Assembly (NCBI GenBank): GCA_905221605.1
Contig: CAJNDS010002350.1
Coordinates: 374,501-438,500 of the forward strand
Length of the DNA stretch: 64,000 nucleotides
Reading direction: 5' to 3'
Source of the DNA: Symbiodinium natans
Lineage: Eukaryota; Sar; Dinophyceae; Suessiales; Symbiodiniaceae
A program made the translations under genes and the position numbers. Positions 52,990 through 61,734 of this stretch are shown here, one piece after another. The notes below the pieces were generated by a model. The model had not been told where the DNA came from and did not search any database. It saw only the letters and a list, made by a program, of their open reading frames with translations. The number at the start of each line of letters is the position of its first letter. Positions within the stretch are counted from its first letter, which is position 1.

Positions 52990-55900
52990 AATCAATCAAA
53001 ACCTTTTACAGAGCGTTTAACAAAGAAACTAGACAAAATATCTAAAACTCCAGAATATAAACGTTTTAAAGTATTAAACGACGCTTCTAAAAAAGTTATG
53101 GTTCGTCAAGCATTAAAAAGCTACGCTATTAAAAACAAAGCATCAATTACAGATGAAAAATCCGCCTTAAAATCTTATGCTAATTCTTATTCCATTTCAA
53201 ACATAAATCTTTCAGGTCTTAAAGGTTTATCATACCTTAAATATCAAAAAGAACGCTTAAACGATTATCTTAAGAAACATAAGAGCATGAAAGTTTTAAT
53301 AACAGTTGATATAATATTTGAACATGCAGATGAAGAAGAAGAGATATCACACACGATAGGAAGTAGAAGATACAATATTTTAAATGAAGATGATTTAAAC
53401 AATGCTATAAACAATATGGCTAGTGATATTGAACTGTTAGTTGAAAACAAAAATCTAAAAAAATCAGGATTAAAAGTTAAGAAGGTTAATAAAATAACAA
53501 TTCATTATGACAAATACGACCCTACAAGGGCAGGTAAATTTATAGAACTACCTGATTGGATATCAAAGAAAAAAGCGTGTATTAATATTAAAAATTATGA
53601 TGACTTTTGTTTAAAATATTGTATTTTGTGTAGGTTTTATGACATCTACAAAAAAGACCATCCAGAAAGACTTTTTCATTATGCAAAGCTATTAGATAAT
53701 GAAAGCTTAATAACATGGGATGGTGTGAACTTTCCAGCTTCAAATGAAGATATTCAACATTTTGAAGAAATAAACAACAATACCATTTCAGTAAATGTTT
53801 ATACAGTTGATAATGATAACAACAAAATAAGAGTAGACAGAGTAACAAAAATAGTTAAACCAAGTTGTCATGTTAACCTATTAAGACTAGATGAGGATGA
53901 TAAAAGTCATTACGTTTATATTAAAGACTATTCTCGCTTAATGGGTTCTCAAACAAACAAAACAACGAATAGAATGTTTCATTGTCATTTTTGTCAAAAA
54001 GGTTTTAAACATGAAAGGTTGCTAACAGCTCATACTGTTAAAGGATGTATGGCTAATGAAGTTCAGGCGATTGAGATGCCTGAAGAAAAAGAAAAAATGA
54101 TGTTTCAAAAGCACTACAAAAAGTTGAGATGTCCTTATGTTATATATGGTGATTTTGAGTGTTTAACCACATTATCAAACGAGGGATTAAAGGGTAGTTA
54201 CACGGAGTTAAGCAACCCTGTAAAGGGGGCTTACCAGGAACATAAACCAAGTGGTTTTATGTTAAATGTTGTTAATTCAATAACAGATGAAGTTAAACCA
54301 TACATTTATAGAGGTGAGGATTGTATGGAACAATTTTGTAAAACAATGAATGAAATAAGAGAAGAAATATTTGAAAAGATGAAAACACCGAAGCCCATGA
54401 TTATAACACACGAACAAGAAAAAGAATTTCAAGATTGTAAGAAATGCTTTATATGTGGTGGTTCATTTAATAATACTAAAGATAAAAAGAAAGTTAGAGA
54501 CCATTGTCATTTTACAGGTTTATATCGTGGATGTGCCCATAACAAGTGTAATTTAGATTATTGTTTCAAATTCTTTAAAATACCAATATTTTTTCATAAC
54601 CTCAAAAATTATGATGCACACCTTATAATATCAAATCTTGATAAACTCAATACTAAAAAAGATAATATAAGCGTAATAGCACAGAACAGCGAAAAGTTTA
54701 TTACCTTTTGTTTAAAACAACTTGAATTTAAAGACAGTTTCAGTTTCTTATCATCATCATTAGATAAATTAGTTAAATTAACAAAATATGAGGATAATAT
54801 TAAACGAGAGAACTGGACAAACCATTTCTCATACAGTAAAAATAGTGAGTATGTTAAGGATGATTATGATTTAGATTTATTAACAGATAAGGGCATTTAC
54901 CCATATGACTATATGAATGATTTTACTAAATTCAATGAAACAGAGTTACCACCTAAAAAAGAATTCTACAGCCAACTAGCCGAAGAAGATATTAAAGATG
55001 AAGATTATGAAAAAGCACTACATATATGGAAACATTTTAACATTAAAAACCTCGGTGAGTATCATGACCTGTATCTTAAAACGGATGTTTTATTATTAAC
55101 AGATGTTTTTGAAAATTTCAGAACAAAATGTTTAGAAGATTACGGTTTAGACCCTGCTCATTATTATACACTTCCTAATTTCGCGTGGGATGCTATGTTA
55201 TTAAAAACTGGTGTCACTTTAGATTTAATATATGATGAAGAATTATATAAAATGGTTGAGAAGGGTTTACGCGGTGGTATGTGTCAAGTTTCAAAGAGAA
55301 GAGCAGAAGCAAATAACAAATACATGAATGAAATGTATGACGAAAAGAAACCGTCTTCTTATATAAACTACCTTGATGCTAATAATTTATATGGTCTAGC
55401 GATGTGTCAAAAACTACCATACAAAGATATTAAATTTGTTGATAACTTTACAGAAGAACAACTTAACTCATGGTCAGATACTAATGTGGGTTTTATATTA
55501 GATGTTGATTTAGAGTATCCTAAAGAATTACACGATAAACATGTTGACTATCCACTAGCACCGGAGATTATGAATGTAACGACAGATATGTTAAGTGAAA
55601 CACAGAAAACCATTTACAAAGCATACAATCACAACAAGGAGCCTAGAGATGAAAAAACAAACAAGTTAATATTAAATGTTTATGACAAACAGAATTATGT
55701 ATTACACATTAAGATGTTAAAATATTATTTGAAACAAGGACTAAAACTAAAGAAGATAAACAGAGCAATAATGTTCAAACAAAAAGAATGGTTAAAACCA
55801 TGGATAGATTTTAACACAAATAAAAGAAAGGAAGCTACAAGTGATTTTGAAAAGGATATGTATAAATTAATGAATAACGCGGTGTATGGAAAAACGATGG

Positions 55901-56640
55901 AAAACGTGAGAGAACATATTAATTTTGAATTAGTTGATACACCAGAGCGTTTTCAAAAAGTAGTTAATGCTCCTACTTATAAGCACAGACACATCATAAA
56001 CGAAAACCTAGTAGGAGTTGAAAAGTTAAAAGAAACAGTAAAACTTAACAAGCCTATATATGTAGGTATGAGTATATTAGACTTGAGTAAGTTACATATG
56101 TATTCATTCTATTATGATGTGTTGAAGAAAAAGTACGAAGACAAGGTAAGGCTAATATATACAGATACTGATAGTTTTGTAACACACATAGAAACAGAAG
56201 ATGTATATGATGATTTTAATGATATTAAAAAATACATGGATTTTAGCGGTTATGATAAAGAACATAAATGTTATGATGCTACTAATAAGAAGGTGCTCGG
56301 AAAATTTAAAGATGAAGTAGATGGTAAAATAATTACCAACTTCATAGGCTTAAAACCTAAATCATATGCATTCAAAATATACAATCAAGAAAAGGAAGAA
56401 AAGAAATCAAAAGGAACTGTAAAACACAAGGTAAAGCGAGAACTGAATTACAAAAAATATTTAGAAACACTTGAAGATAACAAATGTGATACAGTATCAT
56501 TCAACAGTATAAGAAGTAAAAATCATCAAATATATTCAATAAATCAGGTAAAGATGGCATTATCAAGCTATGACAATGAAAGATATTATTTAGATAAGGT
56601 AAACAGTTTACCTTATGGGCATTATAAAACATATCAATGA
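52990..56640 (+). CDS. polB: Viral protein-primed family B DNA polymerase, main part
   Basis: 1216 codons of viral origin; with the 89 upstream codons the uninterrupted gene would encode 1305 residues, a normal size for Polinton/PLV polymerases. It would copy the linear viral genome from a protein primer. Motifs in order: a C2H2-like finger (FHCHFCQKGFKHERLLTAH), exonuclease I (YGDFECL, near 54151), an HNH/endonuclease VII-like insert (CFICGG, VRDHCHFTGLYRGCAHNKCN), exonuclease II (FFHNLKNYDAHLI), polymerase A (YLDANNLYGLAM, near 55370), B (YKLMNNAVYGKTMEN, near 55865), C (LIYTDTDSFV, near 56155) and KPKSYAF. No internal stop or frameshift. The only damage is the copia insertion. A hairpin follows the TGA. 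Confidence 0.93.
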   Translation, partial: NQSKPFTERLTKKLDKISKTPEYKRFKVLNDASKKVMVRQALKSYAIKNKASITDEKSALKSYANSYSISNINLSGLKGLSYLKYQKERLNDYLKKHKSMKVLITVDIIFEHADEEEEISHTIGSRRYNILNEDDLNNAINNMASDIELLVENKNLKKSGLKVKKVNKITIHYDKYDPTRAGKFIELPDWISKKKACINIKNYDDFCLKYCILCRFYDIYKKDHPERLFHYAKLLDNESLITWDGVNFPASNEDIQHFEEINNNTISVNVYTVDNDNNKIRVDRVTKIVKPSCHVNLLRLDEDDKSHYVYIKDYSRLMGSQTNKTTNRMFHCHFCQKGFKHERLLTAHTVKGCMANEVQAIEMPEEKEKMMFQKHYKKLRCPYVIYGDFECLTTLSNEGLKGSYTELSNPVKGAYQEHKPSGFMLNVVNSITDEVKPYIYRGEDCMEQFCKTMNEIREEIFEKMKTPKPMIITHEQEKEFQDCKKCFICGGSFNNTKDKKKVRDHCHFTGLYRGCAHNKCNLDYCFKFFKIPIFFHNLKNYDAHLIISNLDKLNTKKDNISVIAQNSEKFITFCLKQLEFKDSFSFLSSSLDKLVKLTKYEDNIKRENWTNHFSYSKNSEYVKDDYDLDLLTDKGIYPYDYMNDFTKFNETELPPKKEFYSQLAEEDIKDEDYEKALHIWKHFNIKNLGEYHDLYLKTDVLLLTDVFENFRTKCLEDYGLDPAHYYTLPNFAWDAMLLKTGVTLDLIYDEELYKMVEKGLRGGMCQVSKRRAEANNKYMNEMYDEKKPSSYINYLDANNLYGLAMCQKLPYKDIKFVDNFTEEQLNSWSDTNVGFILDVDLEYPKELHDKHVDYPLAPEIMNVTTDMLSETQKTIYKAYNHNKEPRDEKTNKLILNVYDKQNYVLHIKMLKYYLKQGLKLKKINRAIMFKQKEWLKPWIDFNTNKRKEATSDFEKDMYKLMNNAVYGKTMENVREHINFELVDTPERFQKVVNAPTYKHRHIINENLVGVEKLKETVKLNKPIYVGMSILDLSKLHMYSFYYDVLKKKYEDKVRLIYTDTDSFVTHIETEDVYDDFNDIKKYMDFSGYDKEHKCYDATNKKVLGKFKDEVDGKIITNFIGLKPKSYAFKIYNQEKEEKKSKGTVKHKVKRELNYKKYLETLEDNKCDTVSFNSIRSKNHQIYSINQVKMALSSYDNERYYLDKVNSLPYGHYKTYQ

Positions 56641-56678
56641 AGATTAATTTTATAATTCATAAGATTATAAAATAATCT
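56641..56678. terminator. 3'-end hairpin between convergent genes
   Basis: AGATTAATTTTATAAT (56641-56656) pairs with ATTATAAAATAATCT (56664-56678), with one bulged base and a 7-nt loop. It begins at the base after the polymerase stop. The loop contains the stop codon of the opposite gene (56657-56659). Probably directs 3'-end formation for both. Confidence 0.75.
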
Positions 56679-56899
56679 TTTATAGTTTTAGCTTTCATTT
56701 GTTGTTGTTGTCTACAGAACTTGCAAGAACGAGATTTGCATTTACATTTGTTTGTAACTTCAAAAGCATGTGGAGCGAAATACTGACCACACGTTTTACA
56801 CTTTATTAGGTCGTGAATGCCGTCTCTTCTTGTGTTAGTTTCATTTAAATCTACTTCATTCTTCATTACATTTAATGTAGGTTTTTTCCTTTTTATCAT
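56657..56899 (-). CDS. Small Cys-rich zinc-ribbon-like viral protein
   Basis: 80 residues. CKTCGQYFAPHAF and later CKCKSRSCKFCRQQQQ supply two Cys clusters that could bind zinc. The N-terminus is basic (MIKRKKP). Its first 44 bp overlap the end of the upstream 56856-57143 gene in another frame, typical of compact viral genomes. Function unknown; small zinc-ribbon proteins of viruses often act in transcription. Confidence 0.6.
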   Translation of the reverse strand: MIKRKKPTLNVMKNEVDLNETNTRRDGIHDLIKCKTCGQYFAPHAFEVTNKCKCKSRSCKFCRQQQQMKAKTIKDYFIIL

Positions 56900-57143
56900 A
56901 CTTAATCTTATAATATTCTAGAGTAGTGGCTTTAGGGTTAAGTATGTCACCGCTGTTTAGTTTCGTTAGGTAGGTGTTCCGTTTATTATCGTATGTAGCA
57001 TCTTTATCAGTATTTGGTTTCGTATATCTTGGTTTCGTGTTCTTTTCTATGTTTTCAATCTTTTCATTCATTTCCTCTAGCATCTTCAATATATCCATAG
57101 TATTGACATAGCATTTCTCGTCAAACTCTTCGGTCTTACTCAT
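56856..57143 (-). CDS. Small charged viral protein, unrecognised
   Basis: 95 residues, MSKTEEFDEKCYVNTMDILK, with a short coiled-coil-like stretch (ILKMLEEMNEKIENIEKN) and a Lys/Thr-rich tail. It is codirectional and overlapping with the 56899 gene. No family recognised. No TCTA box is seen upstream. Confidence 0.55.
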   Translation of the reverse strand: MSKTEEFDEKCYVNTMDILKMLEEMNEKIENIEKNTKPRYTKPNTDKDATYDNKRNTYLTKLNSGDILNPKATTLEYYKIKYDKKEKTYIKCNEE

Positions 57144-57206
57144 ATATGTATATTAAAATAATAAGTTTTTAAATAAAAGTTTTTATAAAAAGTTTTTTCA
57201 ATATAT

Positions 57207-57554
57207 TTAATCCATATTATTAAGTTTATGTAAATTCTGTAGTTCTTTCACATCTTCTTCAAGTTTCTGTAACCTTTCTTCCGGTGTTGGTTTTCTACTA
57301 CCAAAACCAGTATCAGCGGTATCAACGTCTTCATGGTCGTTCATGTTTGATTGAAATATTGTGTTACCATCAGGCGTTGTTCCTCTACCAACTTTCCAAC
57401 TTGTCCTGTTTTCAATTTTACTTACTACAACGTTACCCTCTTTATCTGTGCTTGTTTTTGTTTCTTTGTGTAGTGCCTTCCTATTACATTTGCAGAAATT
57501 ACAATCAATAGTGCTCTTGTCCAAATGTACATCACTATTTTCTTCTTTACTCAT
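57207..57554 (-). CDS. Small viral protein with Cys cluster and C-terminal coiled coil
   Basis: 115 residues. Near the start DCNFCKCNRKALH is a possible metal site; the middle is polar (RTSWKVGRGTTPDGN); the end is a predicted coiled coil (RLQKLEEDVKELQNLHKL). It is divergent from the packaging ATPase. A TCTA box lies 12 nt upstream of its start. Unrecognised; the coiled coil could mediate oligomerisation in the particle. Confidence 0.6.
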   Translation of the reverse strand: MSKEENSDVHLDKSTIDCNFCKCNRKALHKETKTSTDKEGNVVVSKIENRTSWKVGRGTTPDGNTIFQSNMNDHEDVDTADTGFGSRKPTPEERLQKLEEDVKELQNLHKLNNMD

Positions 57555-57566
57555 ATTATTAACAAT

Positions 57567-57570
57567 TAGA
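57567..57570 (-). promoter_or_regulatory. TCTA box upstream of the 57554 gene
   Basis: TCTA (TAGA on the plus strand) in AT-rich sequence, 12 nt before the start codon. It is one of five similarly placed boxes in the viral module. Confidence 0.45.
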
Positions 57571-57574
57571 TTAA

Positions 57575-57703
57575 ATGGTTAATAATATGACATTTCAAAC
57601 TAATTCGCACATTTGCTTATGAAATGTGAATTAGGGGAACTCCTTCCGAACGCATGGGCGAGGCAATGGGGTTATACAATCTGTGCTTTTTATTGTTAAC
57701 CAT
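57575..57703. promoter_or_regulatory. Divergent promoter region with nested inverted repeats
   Basis: ATGGTTAATAAT (57575-57586) and ATTGTTAACCAT (57692-57703) are inverted copies with one mismatch. Inside, CTAATTCGCACATTT (about 57599-57614) pairs with AAATGTGAATTAG (about 57621-57634) with a two-base bulge. Between is a GC-rich island of about 50 bp (GGGGAACTCCTTCC, GCATGGGCGAGGCAATGGGG) that stands out in the AT-rich module. It separates divergent genes, so it could be a promoter or control region. Confidence 0.5.
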
Positions 57704-57722
57704 TATATAATAGAAATTAATT

Positions 57723-57726
57723 TCTA
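57723..57726 (+). promoter_or_regulatory. TCTA box upstream of the packaging ATPase
   Basis: TTTCTAAATAGTAATA directly precedes the start codon; TCTA ends 10 nt before ATG. The same TCTAAATARTAATA string precedes the 59356 gene on the other strand. Confidence 0.5.
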
Positions 57727-57736
57727 AATAGTAATA

Positions 57737-58453
57737 ATGATAACTCCCATAGTTAAACCTGTTAATGTTAAAGAATATGATTTTAAACAATCTAAATATG
57801 AAGTGGCACCACGACTACCTGCATCTATGATTATATCTGCTCCATCTGGTTCTGGAAAAACTATATTATTACAATCGTTAATTTTGGATATTTATAGAAA
57901 CTGTTTTGCTCGTATTTACATATGGTCGCCTAGTATAAATGTGGATAGTATATGGATACCTGTGAAAAAATATATTAAAGATGAAATGAAAGTAGGTACT
58001 GAAAAGGAACAATGTTTCTTTGAGGAATATATCGCATCAGATTTACAAAAAGTCATAGAAAGACACCATAAAGTTATAGAATACCAGAAGAAAAATGAAC
58101 ATAAAACATTACATTCGTGTTTGCTTGTCATTGATGATATGGCAGATAATGAAAAATTTAGCAGACACTCAAGTTTGTTAAATCAGTTGTATGTGCGCGG
58201 GAGACACAATGCTTTAAGCGTGATTACAAGTGTTCAAGCATATCGGGCATTGTCAAGAATTATAAGGGTCAATTCTAGACAGTTGTTTTTCTTCAAGATG
58301 AGAAACTATAAAGAGATAGAGACAATGACCGAGGAGCTCGCCGCGATGTTAATAAATAAAAAGATGTTGGCCGACGCTAAAAATGTAGCGGAAGCAAAGA
58401 AACTATTATTAGAGATTTACAATGAAGCAACAAGTGAACCATATAGTTTTTGA
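57737..58453 (+). CDS. FtsK/HerA-family genome-packaging ATPase
   Basis: 238 residues, the usual size for A32-like packaging ATPases of PLVs and virophages. It would pump DNA into the capsid. Walker A is SAPSGSGKT (residues 34-42); Walker B is CLLVIDDMAD (about 128-137) with the Asp-Asp pair; the sensor-like segment is VITSVQAYRALSRIIRVNSR (about 162-181), followed by FFFKMRN. The start is fixed by the frame and by the TCTA-containing leader. It lies divergent to the 57554 gene and upstream of the GIY-YIG gene on the same strand. Confidence 0.88.
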   Translation: MITPIVKPVNVKEYDFKQSKYEVAPRLPASMIISAPSGSGKTILLQSLILDIYRNCFARIYIWSPSINVDSIWIPVKKYIKDEMKVGTEKEQCFFEEYIASDLQKVIERHHKVIEYQKKNEHKTLHSCLLVIDDMADNEKFSRHSSLLNQLYVRGRHNALSVITSVQAYRALSRIIRVNSRQLFFFKMRNYKEIETMTEELAAMLINKKMLADAKNVAEAKKLLLEIYNEATSEPYSF

Positions 58454-58574
58454 AATTGAAATTTAACTCAAAGCGATATTAACAAAGTATTTATGAAAAA
58501 CTTTACTCATAGAATAATGGTTGATGAAGAAGATATTTAAAGAAATAGAACTTTATATAACTTAATAGGACATA

Positions 58575-59117
58575 ATGCCCATTAAACCGATTGATTATAG
58601 TCAGACTCATTTTTATAAAATAGTTTGTAAAGACTTATCTATCAAAGACTGTTATGTTGGACACACAACTAACTTCAAAAACCGTAAGAACGCTCATAAA
58701 ACAAGTCATTATAATTCAAACGGTAAAACTTATAATGGAAGAATAAACAACAAGTATTTGTATAATTTTATTTCTGATAATGGAGGTTGGGAGAATTGGG
58801 AAATGATATTAGTAGAAACACATAAATGTGAAAACGAATTGGACGCGAAAAGGAAAGAGAGAGAATACATAGAACTATTAAATGCAACGTTAAATGTATC
58901 TCGTCCTCTAATAAACAGAGAGGAGAGAGCAGAATATAAAAAGCAACGGGCAGAGAAGAATGCAGAAAAGGTAAAAGAGAGAAAACACCAGTGGTATATA
59001 GAAAACAAAGAGAAATGTAATCAGAAAAGCAAAGAAGACTATGAACGACATAAAGAATACTATAATAAAAAGAATATGGAGCGTTATTATAGCAAAAAAC
59101 TAGAACCAGTTGATTAA
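58575..59117 (+). CDS. GIY-YIG endonuclease
   Basis: 180 residues. The GIY-YIG core is at the N-terminus: FYKIVC (GIY position), CYVGHTTNFKNRKNAHK (YIG position followed by the conserved Arg), WENWEMILVE and the Glu-bearing helix ENELDAKRKEREYIELLNAT. After LNVSRPLINREE the last 60 residues are a Lys/Glu/Tyr-rich tail (ERKHQWYIENKEKCNQKSKE), common in viral and mobile GIY-YIG proteins. Likely a homing or recombination nuclease. Between it and the ATPase gene lies a 15-codon ORF (58494-58541) of doubtful meaning. Its stop codon is inside a hairpin. Confidence 0.85.
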   Translation: MPIKPIDYSQTHFYKIVCKDLSIKDCYVGHTTNFKNRKNAHKTSHYNSNGKTYNGRINNKYLYNFISDNGGWENWEMILVETHKCENELDAKRKEREYIELLNATLNVSRPLINREERAEYKKQRAEKNAEKVKERKHQWYIENKEKCNQKSKEDYERHKEYYNKKNMERYYSKKLEPVD

Positions 59118-59146
59118 TAATATTATCTTTTTGATAATATTATTAA
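59114..59146. terminator. Perfect 14-bp 3'-end hairpin between convergent genes
   Basis: TTAATAATATTATC (59114-59127), loop TTTTT, GATAATATTATTAA (59133-59146). The GIY-YIG stop TAA (59115-59117) is in the left arm, and the stop of the opposite gene (59147-59149) abuts the right arm. Confidence 0.85.
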
Positions 59147-59356
59147 TTATATTATGGAATAATTACATAAACTCACAGGTGGCAAACGATAATATATTTT
59201 ATCGCTTTTTGTTTCTTCTAATTTTTCAACTCTTTCAATAACATCTTTTAATGTATTAAATAATAATATATCTGTTCTTGTTTTTTCATTAACATCTAGT
59301 TCTTTTATTTGTTTCATATTTTCAGTAGCTGTAGTTTTAGATGTTTTAGAACCCAT
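59147..59356 (-). CDS. Small viral protein with possible N-myristoylation signal
   Basis: 69 residues beginning MGSKTSKTTATENMKQIKEL. Gly2 with Ser6 fits the eukaryotic N-myristoylation consensus (MGxxxS/T). The rest is a short helix (LKDVIERVEKLEETK) and a mixed tail. A TCTA box lies 11 nt upstream of its start. Myristoylated capsid or membrane-active proteins are known in several virus groups; a role here is inference. Confidence 0.55.
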   Translation of the reverse strand: MGSKTSKTTATENMKQIKELDVNEKTRTDILLFNTLKDVIERVEKLEETKSDKIYYRLPPVSLCNYSII

Positions 59357-59367
59357 ATATTATTATT

Positions 59368-59371
59368 TAGA
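59368..59371 (-). promoter_or_regulatory. TCTA box upstream of the 59356 gene
   Basis: The minus strand reads ATCTAAATAATAATAT immediately before ATG, nearly the same as the leader of the packaging ATPase. Confidence 0.5.
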
Positions 59372-59375
59372 TTTT

Positions 59376-61684
59376 TTATTTTCCTTCCCCTTTTCCTTTG
59401 CCTTTTAATGTTTTTATCTCTTTTTCTAATTTATCAATGCGATTTAATGCATTTTGTAAAGCACTCCATAAAATGGGTGTAGTCATTGTATAATCAAATT
59501 TCAAATATCCGTCTTGTCCTTCTTTAACCATATTTTGCCATTCGTCGGGAACTTTCTTACTTATAAAGTCATTAGCAATAAAACCACAACAAGATTTACC
59601 CTGTTGTCTGTCATCAATAAAATGATATGTTTTTGGAACAATGTATTTAACTAACTCAACTGCCTTTTTCTGGTTAAGTTCCTTAATATCTTTTTTCAGT
59701 CGTTTGTCGGAACTTGGAATTAGAGACCCTGTGTATTCAATATCACCATTAACGAGAATACCACCCGGTGAAATAGAAAATACATCATTCGATACTGAAA
59801 CACTACCAAAATAAAATGCATATTCTCCTCCCGCGTCAGTATTTAAAAATTGTATCTGGTCTACTGTGCTTATTGTCTCTTGTGTTATTTCTAAATTATT
59901 CATTTTTACTTTTCCATCTGTTATTTTAATTTCCGGCGTTGAAGCTTCTAATCCAACTGTTAAATTAATATCTCCTAAAGCGTCACCATTTCTAATATAT
60001 AATTTATATTGAGTATCCAATACTTCTTTAAACTCACTACTATTCTGAAACATAAAACGACCCCAACTAATAACATCTGCCTCACCAACGATATTACCAA
60101 TACTATTAAATGTTTGATTATTTGTAACTGCTCCATTAATAGTAATTCCGTTAGTGTCGTTTAATTGTAACGCTATTGTTCCTGTTGTAGGGTCGGTTGT
60201 TCTATTTGATTGTAATGAAAAATTAATTTCATTTGTTGATATAACATTCAATGAATTATTGACGTCCGCTCGTTGAAATATTCTACCTGAATTATTAACA
60301 TAAATATCACTATTAAATGTTGATATATTTTGAAACGATGCTGTCCCACCAAAATTACTATTGCCACCCGAAACATTTAATTTATTTGAACCTTGAATAA
60401 CACCAATACCTAAACTTAAACAATAAACGCCATTACCGTTTGCTGTATTTAATAGAAGTAATGAAGAACTGTCATTGCTTGTATTATAAGCATTCATATT
60501 AAATGAATTGAATTTTAGATATCCTTGTGCATTTTTTACAGTTAAAACATTACTAGCGTCGGTTGTATTTTTATAAAATGTCAATCCATTAGCATTATTA
60601 ATATTAGCATTTTCACCATCATAGTTTAAATCATTTGTTAAATCTAAATTACCATCAACTTTTAAATTTTGTCTAACAATAGCACTATCAACAACATCTA
60701 ATGTATATCCTCCTGTTAATGTATTTGATGCTGTATCTACTGATAACGAATGAGATTTAACATATTCATTAGCATTACTATTTAAATTTAAAATTCTTCC
60801 TGTATCACCAACTGAATTATAACAATCAATACTATCATTATTAAAAGTAATATAATTATCAGTAGTTCTAACTGTAAATGATAAATTAGCATCCGCTGTA
60901 TTTTCTACTACTAAACCACCTGTTGGCGTTTCTATTTTACCTGACATTTTATATCCTGCGTTATTATTTGATAAATCTAATTGTTTCATTGTATCATCTG
61001 ATGTATTATTACATAATATTTTATCACCTTTTAAAGTTATATAACTTGTTTGATTTCTAAAAGTCGCTACATCTCTATCTGCTTCTGCTCCAAATTGATT
61101 ACTGAAAATCAACCCTGCTAATGGTTCAATATTAAATGTTGAATTTTTTAATGTTAGTCCTTGATGTAAAATAGTAGGTCTTGATACATCAATAACTGGA
61201 AAAAATGAAACATTGTCAGTAAATTAGCCTTTAATGCAAGAAAATTATCAATTTCTGTATCAGTGTATCCACCGCCACCTCCTGCACCTGCTATTAATGT
61301 GTCCACCTCTCCCTTATTGTAAAAGTTGGTAGCTAATAATGTGTTATTTTGATAATTCGTAGATAAATTTGTGTCTATCTGTGTTGATGTGTAATAATTA
61401 GTAAATGTAGTGTCTATTTCTGTTTTATTGTAAAAATTGGTAGCTAGAACTGTGTTAGTTTGATAATTGTTAGTTAAATCTGTGTTAATTGCATTAATAT
61501 TACTGAAATTTTGTAGTTGTTTTGTGTTTAAAACTGCTATTGCATCAGTATTTGCTGTTACTTCTGTTGTGTTGTTTATGTCGTTAAGTTCTGTTTTTGT
61601 TGCATATAATAAAGAAATGTCTGTTCCGCTTACAATAACATTATCTGCTGTTAATGTGTTTGTATTATTTAGTGTCAAAGGCAT
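59376..61684 (-). CDS. Fibre protein with C-terminal S74-type intramolecular chaperone, frameshifted
   Basis: Two frames make one protein of about 769 residues. 61684-61154 gives the N-terminus (MPLTLNNTNTLTADNVIVSG) with repeated FYNKxEID/FYNKGEVD phrases typical of trimeric fibres and a Gly-rich hinge. Near 61220 a one-base deletion shifts the frame; the other frame resumes with TDNVSFFPVIDVSRPTILHQ and runs through 59376. The long middle is Asn/Ser/Thr/Gly-rich beta repeat. The C-terminus has SSDKRLKKDIKELNQKKAVE, the Ser-Asp cleavage motif of S74 chaperones, then CCGFIANDF and a terminal coiled coil (NRIDKLEKEIKTLKG). Likely the host-attachment spike. The shift may be a mutation or a sequencing error. 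Confidence 0.8.
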
Positions 61685-61688
61685 TAGT

Positions 61689-61726
61689 TAATATTAATAA
61701 AATAGATAATTATTTTATTAATATTA
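61689..61726. terminator. 16-bp perfect hairpin between capsid and fibre genes
   Basis: TAATATTAATAAAATA (61689-61704), loop GATAAT, TATTTTATTAATATTA (61711-61726). It lies downstream of the capsid gene and just upstream of the fibre start. The fibre's TCTA box (61703-61706, minus strand) straddles arm and loop. Confidence 0.8.
61703..61706 (-). promoter_or_regulatory. TCTA box upstream of the fibre gene
   Basis: The minus strand reads AATTATCTATTTTATT, 18 nt before the fibre ATG. Confidence 0.4.
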
Positions 61727-61734
61727 TTTCATTG

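Noticed and set aside
52440-52999. N-terminal 156 codons of the copia gag frame as coding
   Set aside because: The frame runs through the LTR and primer site; Met 52531 with normal Gag composition is preferred.
53265-53848. Minus-strand frames inside the polymerase
   Set aside because: Antisense shadows of an intact AT-rich gene; Leu/Phe/Cys-rich and unrecognisable.
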